From assembly GCF_009724245.1 (NCBI RefSeq), contig NZ_WNNK01000005.1:248001-312000 (forward strand): DNA of 64,000 bases, in the 5' to 3' direction. The translations under genes were made by a program, and so were the position numbers. The stretch's first letter is position 1; the number at the start of each line of letters is the position of its first letter. Positions 26,780 through 35,523 of this stretch are shown in pieces. Source of the stretch: Pseudomonas spelaei. Lineage in GTDB: Bacteria > Pseudomonadota > Gammaproteobacteria > Pseudomonadales > Pseudomonadaceae. The notes under the pieces are model-generated. The model had not been told where the DNA came from, did not search any database, and was given only the letters and a program-made list of their open reading frames with translations.

Positions 26780-27931
26780 ATGCAAGATATTGAACTGACT
26801 GAAGAACAAGTCATGATCCGCGACATGGCCCGAGACTTTGCCCGTGGCGAAATCGCGCCTTATGCCCAGGCCTGGGAAAAAGCCGGCTGGATTGACGATA
26901 CCCTGGTGTCGAAGATGGGTGAGCTGGGCCTGTTGGGCATGGTTGTCCCCGAAGAATGGGGCGGGACCTACGTCGACTACGTGGCCTATGCACTGGCCGT
27001 GGAGGAGATCTCTGCGGGCGATGGTGCTACCGGCGCACTGATGAGTATCCACAATTCAGTGGGTTGCGGGCCAATCCTTAACTACGGCTCAACAGAGCAG
27101 AAACAAACCTGGCTGGCGGACCTGGCCAGCGGGCAAGCCATCGGCTGCTTCTGCCTGACCGAGCCCCAGGCGGGTTCCGAAGCCCATAACCTGCGCACCC
27201 GCGCCGAACTCAAGGACGGCCAATGGGTGATCAACGGCGCCAAGCAATTTGTCAGCAACGGCAAACGGGCCAAGCTGGCCATCGTGTTTGCGGTCACCGA
27301 CCCGGAGCTGGGCAAGAAAGGCCTCTCCGCGTTCCTGGTGCCCACCAACACCCCGGGCTTCGTGGTGGACCGCACGGAGCACAAAATGGGCATCCGCGCC
27401 TCGGATACCTGCGCCGTTACCCTCAATCAATGCACAGTGCCTGAAGCCAACCTGCTGGGAGAGCGCGGCAAGGGCCTGGCCATCGCCCTGTCCAACCTGG
27501 AAGGCGGCCGTATCGGGATTGCCGCCCAAGCCCTGGGCATCGCGCGCGCGGCGTTTGAAGCGGCACTCGCCTACGCCCGAGACCGTGTCCAGTTCGACAA
27601 GGCCATTATCGAGCACCAGAGCGTGGCCAATCTGCTGGCCGACATGCAAACCCGCCTGAACGCCGCGCGCTTGCTGATCCTGCATGCGGCACGACTGCGC
27701 AGTGCCGGTAAACCCTGCCTGTCGGAAGCCTCACAGGCCAAGTTGTTCGCTTCGGAAATGGCAGAAAAAGTCTGCTCGTCGGCGATGCAGATTCATGGCG
27801 GATATGGCTATCTGGAAGATTATCCGGTGGAGCGTTACTACCGGGATGCACGAATTACCCAGATTTATGAAGGAACCAGCGAGATTCAGCGGATGGTGAT
27901 TGCCAGAGAGTTAAAGAACTATCAGTTGTAA
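26780..27931 (+). CDS. Acyl-CoA dehydrogenase (probably isobutyryl-CoA dehydrogenase)
   Basis: A 383-residue flavoprotein of the short/branched-chain acyl-CoA dehydrogenase family. [13 protein letters not shown] and [13 protein letters not shown] are FAD/substrate motifs. [35 protein letters not shown] carries the catalytic Glu in YEGTSE. Gene linkage to HIBYL-CoA hydrolase favours isobutyryl-CoA (valine) as substrate. Short-chain or 2-methylbutyryl-CoA cannot be excluded. Length is canonical. Confidence 0.85.
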   Translation: MQDIELTEEQVMIRDMARDFARGEIAPYAQAWEKAGWIDDTLVSKMGELGLLGMVVPEEWGGTYVDYVAYALAVEEISAGDGATGALMSIHNSVGCGPILNYGSTEQKQTWLADLASGQAIGCFCLTEPQAGSEAHNLRTRAELKDGQWVINGAKQFVSNGKRAKLAIVFAVTDPELGKKGLSAFLVPTNTPGFVVDRTEHKMGIRASDTCAVTLNQCTVPEANLLGERGKGLAIALSNLEGGRIGIAAQALGIARAAFEAALAYARDRVQFDKAIIEHQSVANLLADMQTRLNAARLLILHAARLRSAGKPCLSEASQAKLFASEMAEKVCSSAMQIHGGYGYLEDYPVERYYRDARITQIYEGTSEIQRMVIARELKNYQL

Positions 27932-27957
27932 GAGGTCCGCTGAGAAATACCCTGGAG

Positions 27958-27980
27958 ACTCCCGTGCGTTGTTCGGGAGT
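27958..27980 (+). terminator. Hairpin after the valine-catabolism pair
   Basis: ACTCCCG (27958-27964) and CGGGAGT (27974-27980) form a seven-pair stem with a nine-base loop, 27 bp after the acyl-CoA dehydrogenase stop. There is no clear T tract. Confidence 0.45.
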
Positions 27981-28033
27981 ACGACTATTCTGACAGATCC
28001 TAGTGCCCAGTCTCGCCACACAGGAGGTGTGTC

Positions 28034-28489
28034 ATGCATGCTATTGAGCACCCGATCCGCCTTGAGCGGATCACTCAGGAACGTTATATCCAGGCCCCCA
28101 TCGAAGACGTCTACGACTACGTGACCCAACCGGATCGCTGGCATGAGTGGCATCCGACGTCACTGAGTGCCGAGACGGGTGTCAGTGGTTCATTGCCCGC
28201 TGGCCATCGCTTCACTGAAATCATCGACCTGTTGGGCGTGCGCATGCCCATGAGCTACCGCGTGCAAGTCGCCTCACGCCCCAGGGAGTTCAAGACAGCT
28301 TTCACCTCCCAGGCAGTGGATGGCTGTATTCACTACCTCTTACAGGAACAGGGCGGCGGCACGCTGTTCAGGCGTGTCCTTTCCTATGAAACAGAGTTAC
28401 AACTCACGACCCTGCATGAGCGCATCGTCGAGCTATCGAATAAGGCCCTGGACCAGCTCAAACAGCGCCTGGAAACGCCCTCCATCTGA
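28034..28489 (+). CDS. SRPBCC-family lipid-binding-like protein
   Basis: 151 residues. The N-terminal IQAPIEDVYDYVTQPDRWHEWHPTS is the START/SRPBCC (polyketide cyclase-like) entry motif, and the alternating strand pattern ends in a long C-terminal helix (TTLHERIVELSNKALDQLKQRLE). Such proteins bind hydrophobic ligands or act as cyclases; the ligand is unknown here. ATG 28034 has GGAGGT upstream. It is probably monocistronic. A partial inverted repeat (around 28525-28557) follows it. Confidence 0.8.
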   Translation: MHAIEHPIRLERITQERYIQAPIEDVYDYVTQPDRWHEWHPTSLSAETGVSGSLPAGHRFTEIIDLLGVRMPMSYRVQVASRPREFKTAFTSQAVDGCIHYLLQEQGGGTLFRRVLSYETELQLTTLHERIVELSNKALDQLKQRLETPSI

Positions 28490-28653
28490 CAAAATCGTCA
28501 TCTGCCCCTCAACTTGTCGACAGCTCTGGACGTTAAGTTCCAACGTTTCAGAGTTGTCGAGCCTTCGTATAATTTCGAAACACAACGGAAAAACTTGCTT
28601 GTCAAAAGCAGGGAGAATGCCTGCCTATTGCCCCGCGCCTGATGAGATGACTG

Positions 28654-29100
28654 ATGAAAGCCACCCTCCGCCTGACCCTGCTGTCAGCCTTATTCATGAG
28701 CACACTGGCCCAGGCCGCCGAATTGATCCCGATCGATGTGCACCGTGATGCGAACTGCGGCTGCTGCAAAAAGTGGATCACCCACCTGCAAAGCAACGGT
28801 TTTAAGGTCAATGACCATGTCGAAGCCAATATGAGCGAAGTCAAACAACGCCTCGGCGTTGCTCCGCGTCTGGCCTCTTGCCATACCGCTGTGATCGACG
28901 GCAAGTTTGTTGAAGGCCACGTACCTGCCGAGCAGGTGTTGGCGCTGCGCAAACGCGACGACCTGCTGGGTGTCGCGGCGCCTGGCATGCCCATGGGCTC
29001 GCCGGGCATGGAAGTCGACGGCAGGAGCGACGCCTATCAGGTCATCGGCCTGACCCGTGAGGGCAAAGACGTAGTGGTCGCCGATTACCCGGCATACTGA
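28654..29100 (+). CDS. Exported DUF411 metal-binding protein
   Basis: 148 residues with a signal peptide (LTLLSALFMSTLAQA). The mature part has the DUF411 pattern: ANCGCCKKW (three Cys), ASCHTAVI, GHVPA and a Met-rich GMPMGSPGM segment. These Cys, His and Met ligands point to copper or another soft metal in the periplasm, and DUF411 genes commonly lie in copper or silver resistance clusters. Here no copper pump is next to it. It is followed immediately by a YqaA-like membrane protein, whose frame starts right after this stop. Confidence 0.82.
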   Translation: MKATLRLTLLSALFMSTLAQAAELIPIDVHRDANCGCCKKWITHLQSNGFKVNDHVEANMSEVKQRLGVAPRLASCHTAVIDGKFVEGHVPAEQVLALRKRDDLLGVAAPGMPMGSPGMEVDGRSDAYQVIGLTREGKDVVVADYPAY

Positions 29101-29103
29101 TTG

Positions 29104-29535
29104 ATGCTGGCGGGTTACCTGGGACTATTTTTCGCCGCGTTCGGGGCAGCAACGCTGTTGCCACTGCAGTCGGAAGCCGTGCTGGTGGGCCTGCTGCTCA
29201 GCGGGCATTACAGCCTGTGGCTGCTGCTGGTCATCGCAACGTTCGGCAACGTGCTGGGTTCGGTGGTGAACTGGCTGCTGGGGCGTTCGGTTGAGCACTT
29301 CAAGGAGCGCCGCTGGTTTCCGGTCAGCGCAACACAGCTGGAGAAGGCCGGTGCCCATTACCAGCGCTGGGGACACTGGACGCTGCTGCTTAGTTGGGTG
29401 CCGGTAATTGGTGATCCGCTCACGCTGGTAGCCGGCGTGATGCGGGAGCCATTGTGGCGTTTTTTATTGCTGGTAACCCTGGCTAAAGCGACGCGTTATG
29501 GCGTATTGATAGGTCTCACGCTGCAATGGATTTGA
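29104..29535 (+). CDS. YqaA/DedA-like small membrane protein
   Basis: 143 residues with SNARE-associated/DedA-type features: an amphipathic re-entrant N-terminal stretch (GLFFAAFGAATLLPLQSEAVLVGLL), FGNVLGSVVNWLLGR, then WVPVIGDPLTLVAGVMR and a final helix. Related DedA proteins help recycle lipid carriers across the membrane. The YqaA subfamily has no proven substrate. The frame could also start at TTG 29101, directly after the DUF411 stop, so it is probably co-transcribed with it. Confidence 0.78.
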   Translation: MLAGYLGLFFAAFGAATLLPLQSEAVLVGLLLSGHYSLWLLLVIATFGNVLGSVVNWLLGRSVEHFKERRWFPVSATQLEKAGAHYQRWGHWTLLLSWVPVIGDPLTLVAGVMREPLWRFLLLVTLAKATRYGVLIGLTLQWI

Positions 29536-29601
29536 GCCCTGCTTTAATTTTCGCTTAATCCCCCCACCACAGCATCCGGACACTCTTTTCGGAGCTTCCT
29601 T

Positions 29602-30615
29602 ATGATGTTATCCCGATCGTTCTGTCTCGTCGGCCTGTTAGCCAGCGCTGCCCTTCCCGCCTTCGCCGCCACGGAAGGCCCGGCCTACGGCCCCGAACTG
29701 CAAGGCTTCGAATACCCTTATCCCGTCGAGCACTTCAGCTTTCAATCCCAAGGCAAAAGCCTGCAAATGGGTTATATGGACGTGCCGGCCAAGGGCAAGG
29801 CGAACGGCCGCAGCATCGTGTTGATGCACGGCAAGAACTTCTGCGGCGCGACCTGGGAGGCGTCGATCAAGTCGTTGAGCGATGCTGGCTACCGAGTCAT
29901 CGCCCCGGATCAGATCGGTTTTTGTACCTCCAGCAAGCCGGACCATTATCAGTACAGTTTCCAGCAACTGGCGATCAACACTCACCAACTGCTGGAAAAG
30001 CTCGGTATCCAGAAAGTCACCCTGCTGGGTCATTCCACCGGCGGGATGCTGGCTACCCGCTACGCCCTGCTCTATCCAACACAAACCGAGCAACTGGCCC
30101 TGGTCAATCCCATCGGCCTGGAAGACTGGAAAGCCCTTGGCGTGCCCTATCGCAGCGTTGACCAATGGTACGAGCGCGAGCTGAAGCTGACGGCCGACGG
30201 TATCCGCACCTACGAGCGCAACACCTATTACGCCGGGAACTGGAAGCCCGAGTTCGACCGCTGGGTGGACATGCTCGCCGGCCTGAACAAAGGCCCGGGC
30301 CATACTCAGGTTGCGTGGAACTCGGCGCTGATTTACGACATGATCTTCACTCAGCCGGTGTTCTACGAATTCAAGGATTTGCAGATGCCAACCCTGCTGC
30401 TGATCGGTACATCCGACACCACGGCCATCGGCAGTGATATCGCACCACCGGCGGTCAAGGCGAAGATTGGCCATTACGCAGTCCTGGGCAAACAAATCGC
30501 CGGGCTCATTCCCCATGCCACCTTGGTGGAGTTCCCGGGGCTGGGCCATGCACCGCAGATGGAAGAGCCAGCGCAGTTTCACAAGGCGCTGTTGCAGGGG
30601 CTCAATGCCCTTTGA
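29602..30615 (+). CDS. Exported alpha/beta-hydrolase
   Basis: A 337-residue secreted or periplasmic hydrolase with signal peptide (SFCLVGLLASAALPAFA). LMHGKNFCGATWE forms the oxyanion region; LLGHSTGGML contains the nucleophile Ser in GxSxG; IGTSDTTAIG is the probable acid region; and GLGHAPQME supplies the catalytic His. The natural ester or amide substrate cannot be read from sequence. ATG 29602 has GGAG seven bases upstream. The next gene begins 25 bp downstream, so the two may share a transcript. Confidence 0.83.
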   Translation: MMLSRSFCLVGLLASAALPAFAATEGPAYGPELQGFEYPYPVEHFSFQSQGKSLQMGYMDVPAKGKANGRSIVLMHGKNFCGATWEASIKSLSDAGYRVIAPDQIGFCTSSKPDHYQYSFQQLAINTHQLLEKLGIQKVTLLGHSTGGMLATRYALLYPTQTEQLALVNPIGLEDWKALGVPYRSVDQWYERELKLTADGIRTYERNTYYAGNWKPEFDRWVDMLAGLNKGPGHTQVAWNSALIYDMIFTQPVFYEFKDLQMPTLLLIGTSDTTAIGSDIAPPAVKAKIGHYAVLGKQIAGLIPHATLVEFPGLGHAPQMEEPAQFHKALLQGLNAL

Positions 30616-30640
30616 ATCCACTCTATTGAGGTTCTATTGA

Positions 30641-31594
30641 ATGTCGGTACGGATCGCAGTGATTGATGATTGGCAGAACGTTGCCAGCGACGTGGTGGAT
30701 TGGTCGGTGCTCGAGGCCGTGGGCCAAGTCAGTTTTCTTCATGACTATCCGGCAGATACCGCCACGATGGTCGAGCGTTTACAGACGTTCGACGTGATTT
30801 GCCTGATGCGCGAGCGCAGCACGTTTGATCAGGCCCTGCTGCGGGGCTTGCCCAATCTGAAGCTGCTGGTCACCGGCGGCATGCGCAACGCTGCGGTGGA
30901 TATCCCGGCGGCCAAGGCCTTGGGTATTCAGGTCTGCGGCACCGACAGTTACAAGCACGCCGCTCCCGAGCTGACCTGGGCATTGATTATGGCCTCCACC
31001 CGTAACCTGTTGGCTGAAGCCAACTCGCTACGCGACGGAGAGTGGCAACAAGGCCTGGGCAGTGACTTGTATGGCAAGACCCTCGGTATTCTCGGGCTGG
31101 GCAGCATTGGCCAGCGTATTGCCCAGTTCGGCAAGGTATTCGGAATGCGGGTCATTGCCTGGAGCGAGAACCTCACGCCTGAACGCGCGGCCGAGTCGGG
31201 TGTGGACTGGGTCAGCAAGCGCGAGCTGTTCGAGCAGGCCGATGTGCTGTCGATTCACCTGGTGCTCAGTGATCGCAGCCGTGGGCTGGTAGATGCCCAG
31301 GCCCTGAGTTGGATGAAACCCACGGCGCAACTGATCAATACCGCGCGCGGGCCTATTGTTGATGAAACGGCCTTGATCGCTGCACTGGTCAGCGGGCGAT
31401 TGGCGGGCGCCGCGTTGGATGTCTTTGATCAGGAGCCGTTGCCGGTCGATCATCCGTTTCGACAACTGGCCAATGTATTGGCGACACCGCATGTGGGTTA
31501 TGTCAGCGAGCAGAACTACCGGCAGTTCTATGCCCAGATGATTGAAGATATCCAGTCTTGGGCCAGCGGTGCGCCCATCCGGGTTCTGGGCTGA
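30641..31594 (+). CDS. D-2-hydroxyacid dehydrogenase (NAD(P)-dependent)
   Basis: 317 residues, cytoplasmic. The Rossmann fold shows LGILGLGSIGQRIAQFG. The catalytic residues are in NTARGPIVDE (Arg), DVFDQEPLP (Glu) and TPHVGYVSEQNY (His). The family reduces 2-keto acids or oxidises D-2-hydroxyacids; the exact acid is unknown. The N-terminal MSVRIAVIDDWQNVA is typical of one Pseudomonas/Burkholderia subgroup. It ends just before a 600-bp spacer that leads into the glucan genes. Confidence 0.85.
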   Translation: MSVRIAVIDDWQNVASDVVDWSVLEAVGQVSFLHDYPADTATMVERLQTFDVICLMRERSTFDQALLRGLPNLKLLVTGGMRNAAVDIPAAKALGIQVCGTDSYKHAAPELTWALIMASTRNLLAEANSLRDGEWQQGLGSDLYGKTLGILGLGSIGQRIAQFGKVFGMRVIAWSENLTPERAAESGVDWVSKRELFEQADVLSIHLVLSDRSRGLVDAQALSWMKPTAQLINTARGPIVDETALIAALVSGRLAGAALDVFDQEPLPVDHPFRQLANVLATPHVGYVSEQNYRQFYAQMIEDIQSWASGAPIRVLG

Positions 31595-32199
31595 GCCCAA
31601 TAACACTTTATAGAACTATTGATAATTCACTTTATAAAATCGGCCTATCTAATTGTTTTTTAAAAGTTACTTACTCTTGATAAATCACATTAACTCCAAC
31701 ATGCCTCTTGCTCCGGCCTGAACGATGCGCTCCAGCGCACCATAATTGTGCGTCGCGGCCGGACAACCTCCCAGTCGCACATAACCTGTGCCCCCTCTGG
31801 CCCTTAAATGAAGCGCAGGGTTTCTTTGGCAAGCAATCAAGCTAACCGCCCCGCTCGCCACTGATTTCCCCACATGAAAAAAATTTTGTCCTACAAAAAC
31901 CTCCAACACGCCTTACAGGCTCTGGGATCTGGCCTAGACTCATGACTGATGGGTCCCAATCAAAACAAAAGCCCCGCAAAAAATCGAAACTTTCGAACTC
32001 TGCCGCAGGTCAGGTTTAAGGTAAGGCGAGCGCAGCCGGTTTACGCCGAATGCCCGTCTATCCATTCAAATCAAGACTCCAGCGCAACTGGCATAAGGCT
32101 TGCCAGTCTGTGTAGCGCTTGTGCGCCTGACCGCAGGATGCGGTCAACCCTCGTTGATGGCAGCAAGCCATTAACCGACCAATAAAATGGGAGAGAACT
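31595..32199 (+). promoter_or_regulatory. 605-bp spacer with glgA promoter/leader
   Basis: I find no supported gene. The left part (31600-31690) is strongly AT-rich and has a perfect direct repeat CACTTTATA at 31604-31612 and 31628-31636 (24-bp period). The middle has short open frames on both strands without family resemblance. The right part (32087-32146) contains three closely spaced hairpins, listed separately, just upstream of glgA. The ribosome site GGGAGAG precedes the glgA ATG. Promoters for the whole glgA-treZ-malQ-treY operon must lie here, but I could not identify -35/-10 elements with confidence. Confidence 0.5.
32087..32146 (+). promoter_or_regulatory. Triple hairpin in the glgA leader with GGA loop
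   Basis: Three successive stems: ACTGGCA/TGCCAGT (32087-32093, 32101-32107), a short GCGC-TTGT-GCGC stem, and TGACCGC-AGGAT-GCGGTCA (32128-32146). The last presents AGGAT in a five-base loop, the shape and sequence preferred by RsmA/CsrA proteins. A second GGA lies in the ribosome binding site (GGGAGAG). CsrA is known to repress glycogen genes in E. coli. Whether an Rsm protein acts here is inference. Confidence 0.45.
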
Positions 32200-33756
32200 A
32201 TGATCAGTGCTGCCGTAGATACTCAGGGAGAGCGTTTCAGTCAGCCGGTTGGCGGGCCGACTTCATTGGCGGACATTCCCAACACGGTACGGCCGGTCTC
32301 CACCCAGAACCCTAACCGCAAGAAAGTCCTGTTTGTAACGTCGGAACTGGCTGATCTGGTGAAAACCGGCGGCCTGGGTGACGTCTCCGCCGCCCTGCCC
32401 CGGGCCATGGCCCATCTTCACGATGTACGCGTACTGATCCCCGGTTACCCGCAGGTGCTGGACAGTGACAATCCCATTCACATCATCGGCGAGCTGGGCG
32501 GCCATGCGGCGTTGCCGCCGTGCAAGATCGGGCGCATGGACCTCAAGGACGGCCTGGTCATCTATGTGCTGATCTGCCCCGAACTGTATGAGCGCGAAGG
32601 CACTCCCTACGGCGCCAACAACGGCCGCGATTGGCCGGACAACCATATCCGCTTCGCCCGCCTGGGCCTGGCGGCTGCCGACATCGCCGCCAACCTGGCG
32701 CAGATCCACTGGTGCCCGGACCTGGTGCACGCCCACGACTGGCCAGCCGGCCTGGCACCCGCCTATATGCACTGGCGTGGTTCACGCACGCCCACGCTGT
32801 TCACCATTCATAACCTGGCCTACCAGGGCGTGGTCAGCCTGGCCTCGTGCCCGGAGTTGGGTATCCCCGAACATGCCCTGCAACAGGAAGGCATGGAGTT
32901 CTACGGCAAGTTGTCGTTCCTGAAAGCCGGCATGGCCTATTCCAGCCACATCACTACAGTCAGTGCCACCTACGCCCGGGAAATCACCACCCCGGAATTC
33001 GGCTGCGGCCTGGACGGTTTCCTGGCCAGCAAGACCCAGCAAGGGTTGCTTAGCGGTATTCCCAACGGTATTGATGAGAGCTGGGAAGCGTCCACCGACC
33101 CGCACCTGACCCACCCGTTCAACATCGGTGATTGGGAAGGCAAGGCGGTCAACGCGGCCCATGTACGCAACTTGTTCGGCCTGCACGACTCCACCGGCCC
33201 ACTGTTCGCCGTGGTTTCGCGACTGGTCTACCAGAAAGGCCTGGACCTGACCGAAGCGGTGGCCAGCTTTATCGTCGAATCCGGCGGCCAGATCGCGATC
33301 ATCGGTCGGGGTGAGCCAGAAGAAGAACAGGCCATGCGCGCCCTCGCCTTGCGCTTTCCCGGGCAGGTCGGTGTGCGGATCGGCTTCAATGAAACCGACG
33401 CGCGCCGCATGTTCGCCGGCAGCGACTTTCTGTTGATGCCATCGCGCTATGAACCCTGTGGCTTGAGCCAGATGTATGCCCAGCGCTTCGGCTCGTTGCC
33501 GGTCGCCCGTAATACCGGCGGCCTGGCGGACACCATCGAGGATGGCATCACCGGCTTCCTGTTCGATGAATCTACGGTCGAGAGTTACGAGGCAGCCTTG
33601 AGCCGTGCGTTCAAGGTCTTCGCCTTCCCGGGCCTGCTCAACGCCATGCGTTGCCGGGCCATGGCTGCACCGTTCAACTGGTGCCAGGCGGTGGAACCCT
33701 ACGCCGAACTTTACGAGCAACTGGTGGCGAAAGCGCTGGGAAAATCGGCGAAGTAG
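32200..33756 (+). CDS. glgA: Glycogen synthase
   Basis: A 518-residue GT5 enzyme that extends alpha-1,4-glucan from a nucleotide-glucose. Near residue 50 it has KTGGLGDVSAALP (nucleotide-sugar binding). The C-terminal half has SRLVYQKGLDL and SRYEPCGLSQMYAQRFGSLP, the GT-B donor-site motif with catalytic Glu. It has about 45 residues in front of the usual start of the fold (MISAAVDTQGERFSQPVGGP), as in pseudomonad homologues. ATG 32200 has GGGAGAG upstream. It leads the operon with treZ, malQ and treY. No glgC lies in the window. Confidence 0.93.
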   Translation: MISAAVDTQGERFSQPVGGPTSLADIPNTVRPVSTQNPNRKKVLFVTSELADLVKTGGLGDVSAALPRAMAHLHDVRVLIPGYPQVLDSDNPIHIIGELGGHAALPPCKIGRMDLKDGLVIYVLICPELYEREGTPYGANNGRDWPDNHIRFARLGLAAADIAANLAQIHWCPDLVHAHDWPAGLAPAYMHWRGSRTPTLFTIHNLAYQGVVSLASCPELGIPEHALQQEGMEFYGKLSFLKAGMAYSSHITTVSATYAREITTPEFGCGLDGFLASKTQQGLLSGIPNGIDESWEASTDPHLTHPFNIGDWEGKAVNAAHVRNLFGLHDSTGPLFAVVSRLVYQKGLDLTEAVASFIVESGGQIAIIGRGEPEEEQAMRALALRFPGQVGVRIGFNETDARRMFAGSDFLLMPSRYEPCGLSQMYAQRFGSLPVARNTGGLADTIEDGITGFLFDESTVESYEAALSRAFKVFAFPGLLNAMRCRAMAAPFNWCQAVEPYAELYEQLVAKALGKSAK

Positions 33757-33774
33757 TCAAAGAGGTCTGCATAG

Positions 33775-35523
33775 ATGCCGTTACGGACTTTGGAAGCCCG
33801 GCCCCACGGCGCAATCATGCTGGACGCGGAACACACCCGTTTCGCCTTGTGGGCGCCCGATGCGCTTTACGTAAGCGTTGAGTTTGAAGAAGAAGGCAAG
33901 TCAGTGGCCATGCTGTCCCAGGCAGATGGCTGGTTCGTGGTGCAACTGCGCTGCCCGGCGGGGACTCGCTACCGCTACAACATCGACGGTGAACGAGAGG
34001 TTCCCGACCCGGCGTCCCGGGCCCAAGCCACGGATGTCCATGGTTGCAGCGTGGTGGTCGATCCCCTGGCCTATCACTGGCGCCACAGCGCCTGGCGCGG
34101 CCGGCCATGGCACGAAGCGGTGATTTATGAGCTGCATGTCGGCGCGCTGGGAGGCTATGCCGAAGTCGAACGGCAACTGCCGCGCCTGGCGGAGTTAGGT
34201 ATCACGGCGATCGAATTGATGCCTCTGGCGCAATTCCCCGGCGAGCGCAATTGGGGGTATGACGGGGTCCTGCCCTACGCTCCGCACGCAAGCTATGGTG
34301 CTCCCGAGCAATTGAAACAACTGATCGACAGCGCCCATCATCACGGCCTCGCGGTGATCCTCGATGTGGTCTACAACCACTTCGGCCCCGACGGCAACTA
34401 CCTCGGCCAATACGCCAAGGGCTTTTTTCGTGAAGACACCCACACGCCCTGGGGCGCCGGCATCGACTTTCGTCGCCGGCAAGTTCGGGACTTTTTTATC
34501 GACAATGCCCTGATGTGGCTACTGGACTACCGCTTTGACGGCCTGCGCCTGGATGCCGTCCACGCCATCAACGATCCCGACTTTCTCCAGGCGCTGGCCC
34601 AACGAGTGCGCCAACAGGTGGACCCGGGACGCCACACCTGGCTGGTACTGGAAAACGAATTCAACCAGGCCAGCCTCCTGGAACAAGGTTTTGATGCGCA
34701 GTGGAACGACGACGGGCACAACGCCTTGCACGTGTTGCTGACCGGCGAAACCGACGCCTACTACGCCGATTTTGCACAAGACCTCACCGGCAAACTGGCC
34801 CGTTGCCTGAGTGAAGGCTTCATCTACCAGGGCCACACCACCCGCCATGGCCGCGAGCGTGGCGAACCCAGCGGGCACTTGCCGCCGAGCGCTTTTGTAC
34901 TGTTCCTGCAAAACCATGACCAGATCGGCAACCGAGCCCTCGGCGAACGCCTGCATCAACTCTGCTCGCCTGAAGCCTTAAAGGCCGCGACCACTTTGTT
35001 GCTGCTGTCGCCCATGATCCCGCTGATGTTCATGGGCGATGAAGTCAATGCCGAAGAACCTTTTCTGTTCTTTACCGACCACCACGGTGAATTGGCTGAG
35101 GCGGTACGTGAGGGGCGGCGCAACGAGTTTGCCGAGTTTGCCGCCTTTGCCGACCCCGAGCGGCGCAAGCACATCCCGGACCCCAACGCCCTGGCCACGT
35201 TCCGCCGATCGGTGCCCAGCCTGGCGGAGTGCGGCAACACGCCGTTCTATCGACAACTACTGAGCCTGCGTCATCAGCACATCGTGCCGCATCTGCCTGG
35301 CAGCGAGACGATGGGCGCTCAAGTACTCGGTAACGGTGCGGTGTCTGCCCGCTGGCGGCTGGGCAACGGTAGCCTGCTGCAAATCGACCTGAACTTGAGT
35401 GCCGCCACCTTTGACCACCCGGCAGCCGGTCGCACCCTTTTCGTGACCCCGGCCAATACCGACCAGACCCTGGCGCCCTTCAGCGCCCGCGTCAGCCTAT
35501 CCCCTACTGGAGAGCACCCTTGA
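33775..35523 (+). CDS. treZ: Maltooligosyltrehalose trehalohydrolase
   Basis: A 582-residue GH13 enzyme that releases trehalose from maltooligosyltrehalose. An N-terminal beta-sandwich (ARPHGAIMLDAEHTRFALWAP) precedes the TIM barrel with VIYELHVGALG, DVVYNHFGPDGNY, GLRLDAVHAIND (nucleophile Asp), VLENEFNQ (acid/base Glu) and LQNHDQIGNR. It begins 18 bp after glgA and its stop overlaps the malQ start (TTGA). With TreY it forms the TreYZ route from glucan to trehalose, which protects against osmotic and drying stress in pseudomonads. Confidence 0.93.
   Translation: MPLRTLEARPHGAIMLDAEHTRFALWAPDALYVSVEFEEEGKSVAMLSQADGWFVVQLRCPAGTRYRYNIDGEREVPDPASRAQATDVHGCSVVVDPLAYHWRHSAWRGRPWHEAVIYELHVGALGGYAEVERQLPRLAELGITAIELMPLAQFPGERNWGYDGVLPYAPHASYGAPEQLKQLIDSAHHHGLAVILDVVYNHFGPDGNYLGQYAKGFFREDTHTPWGAGIDFRRRQVRDFFIDNALMWLLDYRFDGLRLDAVHAINDPDFLQALAQRVRQQVDPGRHTWLVLENEFNQASLLEQGFDAQWNDDGHNALHVLLTGETDAYYADFAQDLTGKLARCLSEGFIYQGHTTRHGRERGEPSGHLPPSAFVLFLQNHDQIGNRALGERLHQLCSPEALKAATTLLLLSPMIPLMFMGDEVNAEEPFLFFTDHHGELAEAVREGRRNEFAEFAAFADPERRKHIPDPNALATFRRSVPSLAECGNTPFYRQLLSLRHQHIVPHLPGSETMGAQVLGNGAVSARWRLGNGSLLQIDLNLSAATFDHPAAGRTLFVTPANTDQTLAPFSARVSLSPTGEHP

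Noticed and set aside
31685..31909. A 74-codon minus-strand frame in the glgA spacer
   Set aside because: No ribosome site, no family resemblance, and an unusual composition; more likely chance.
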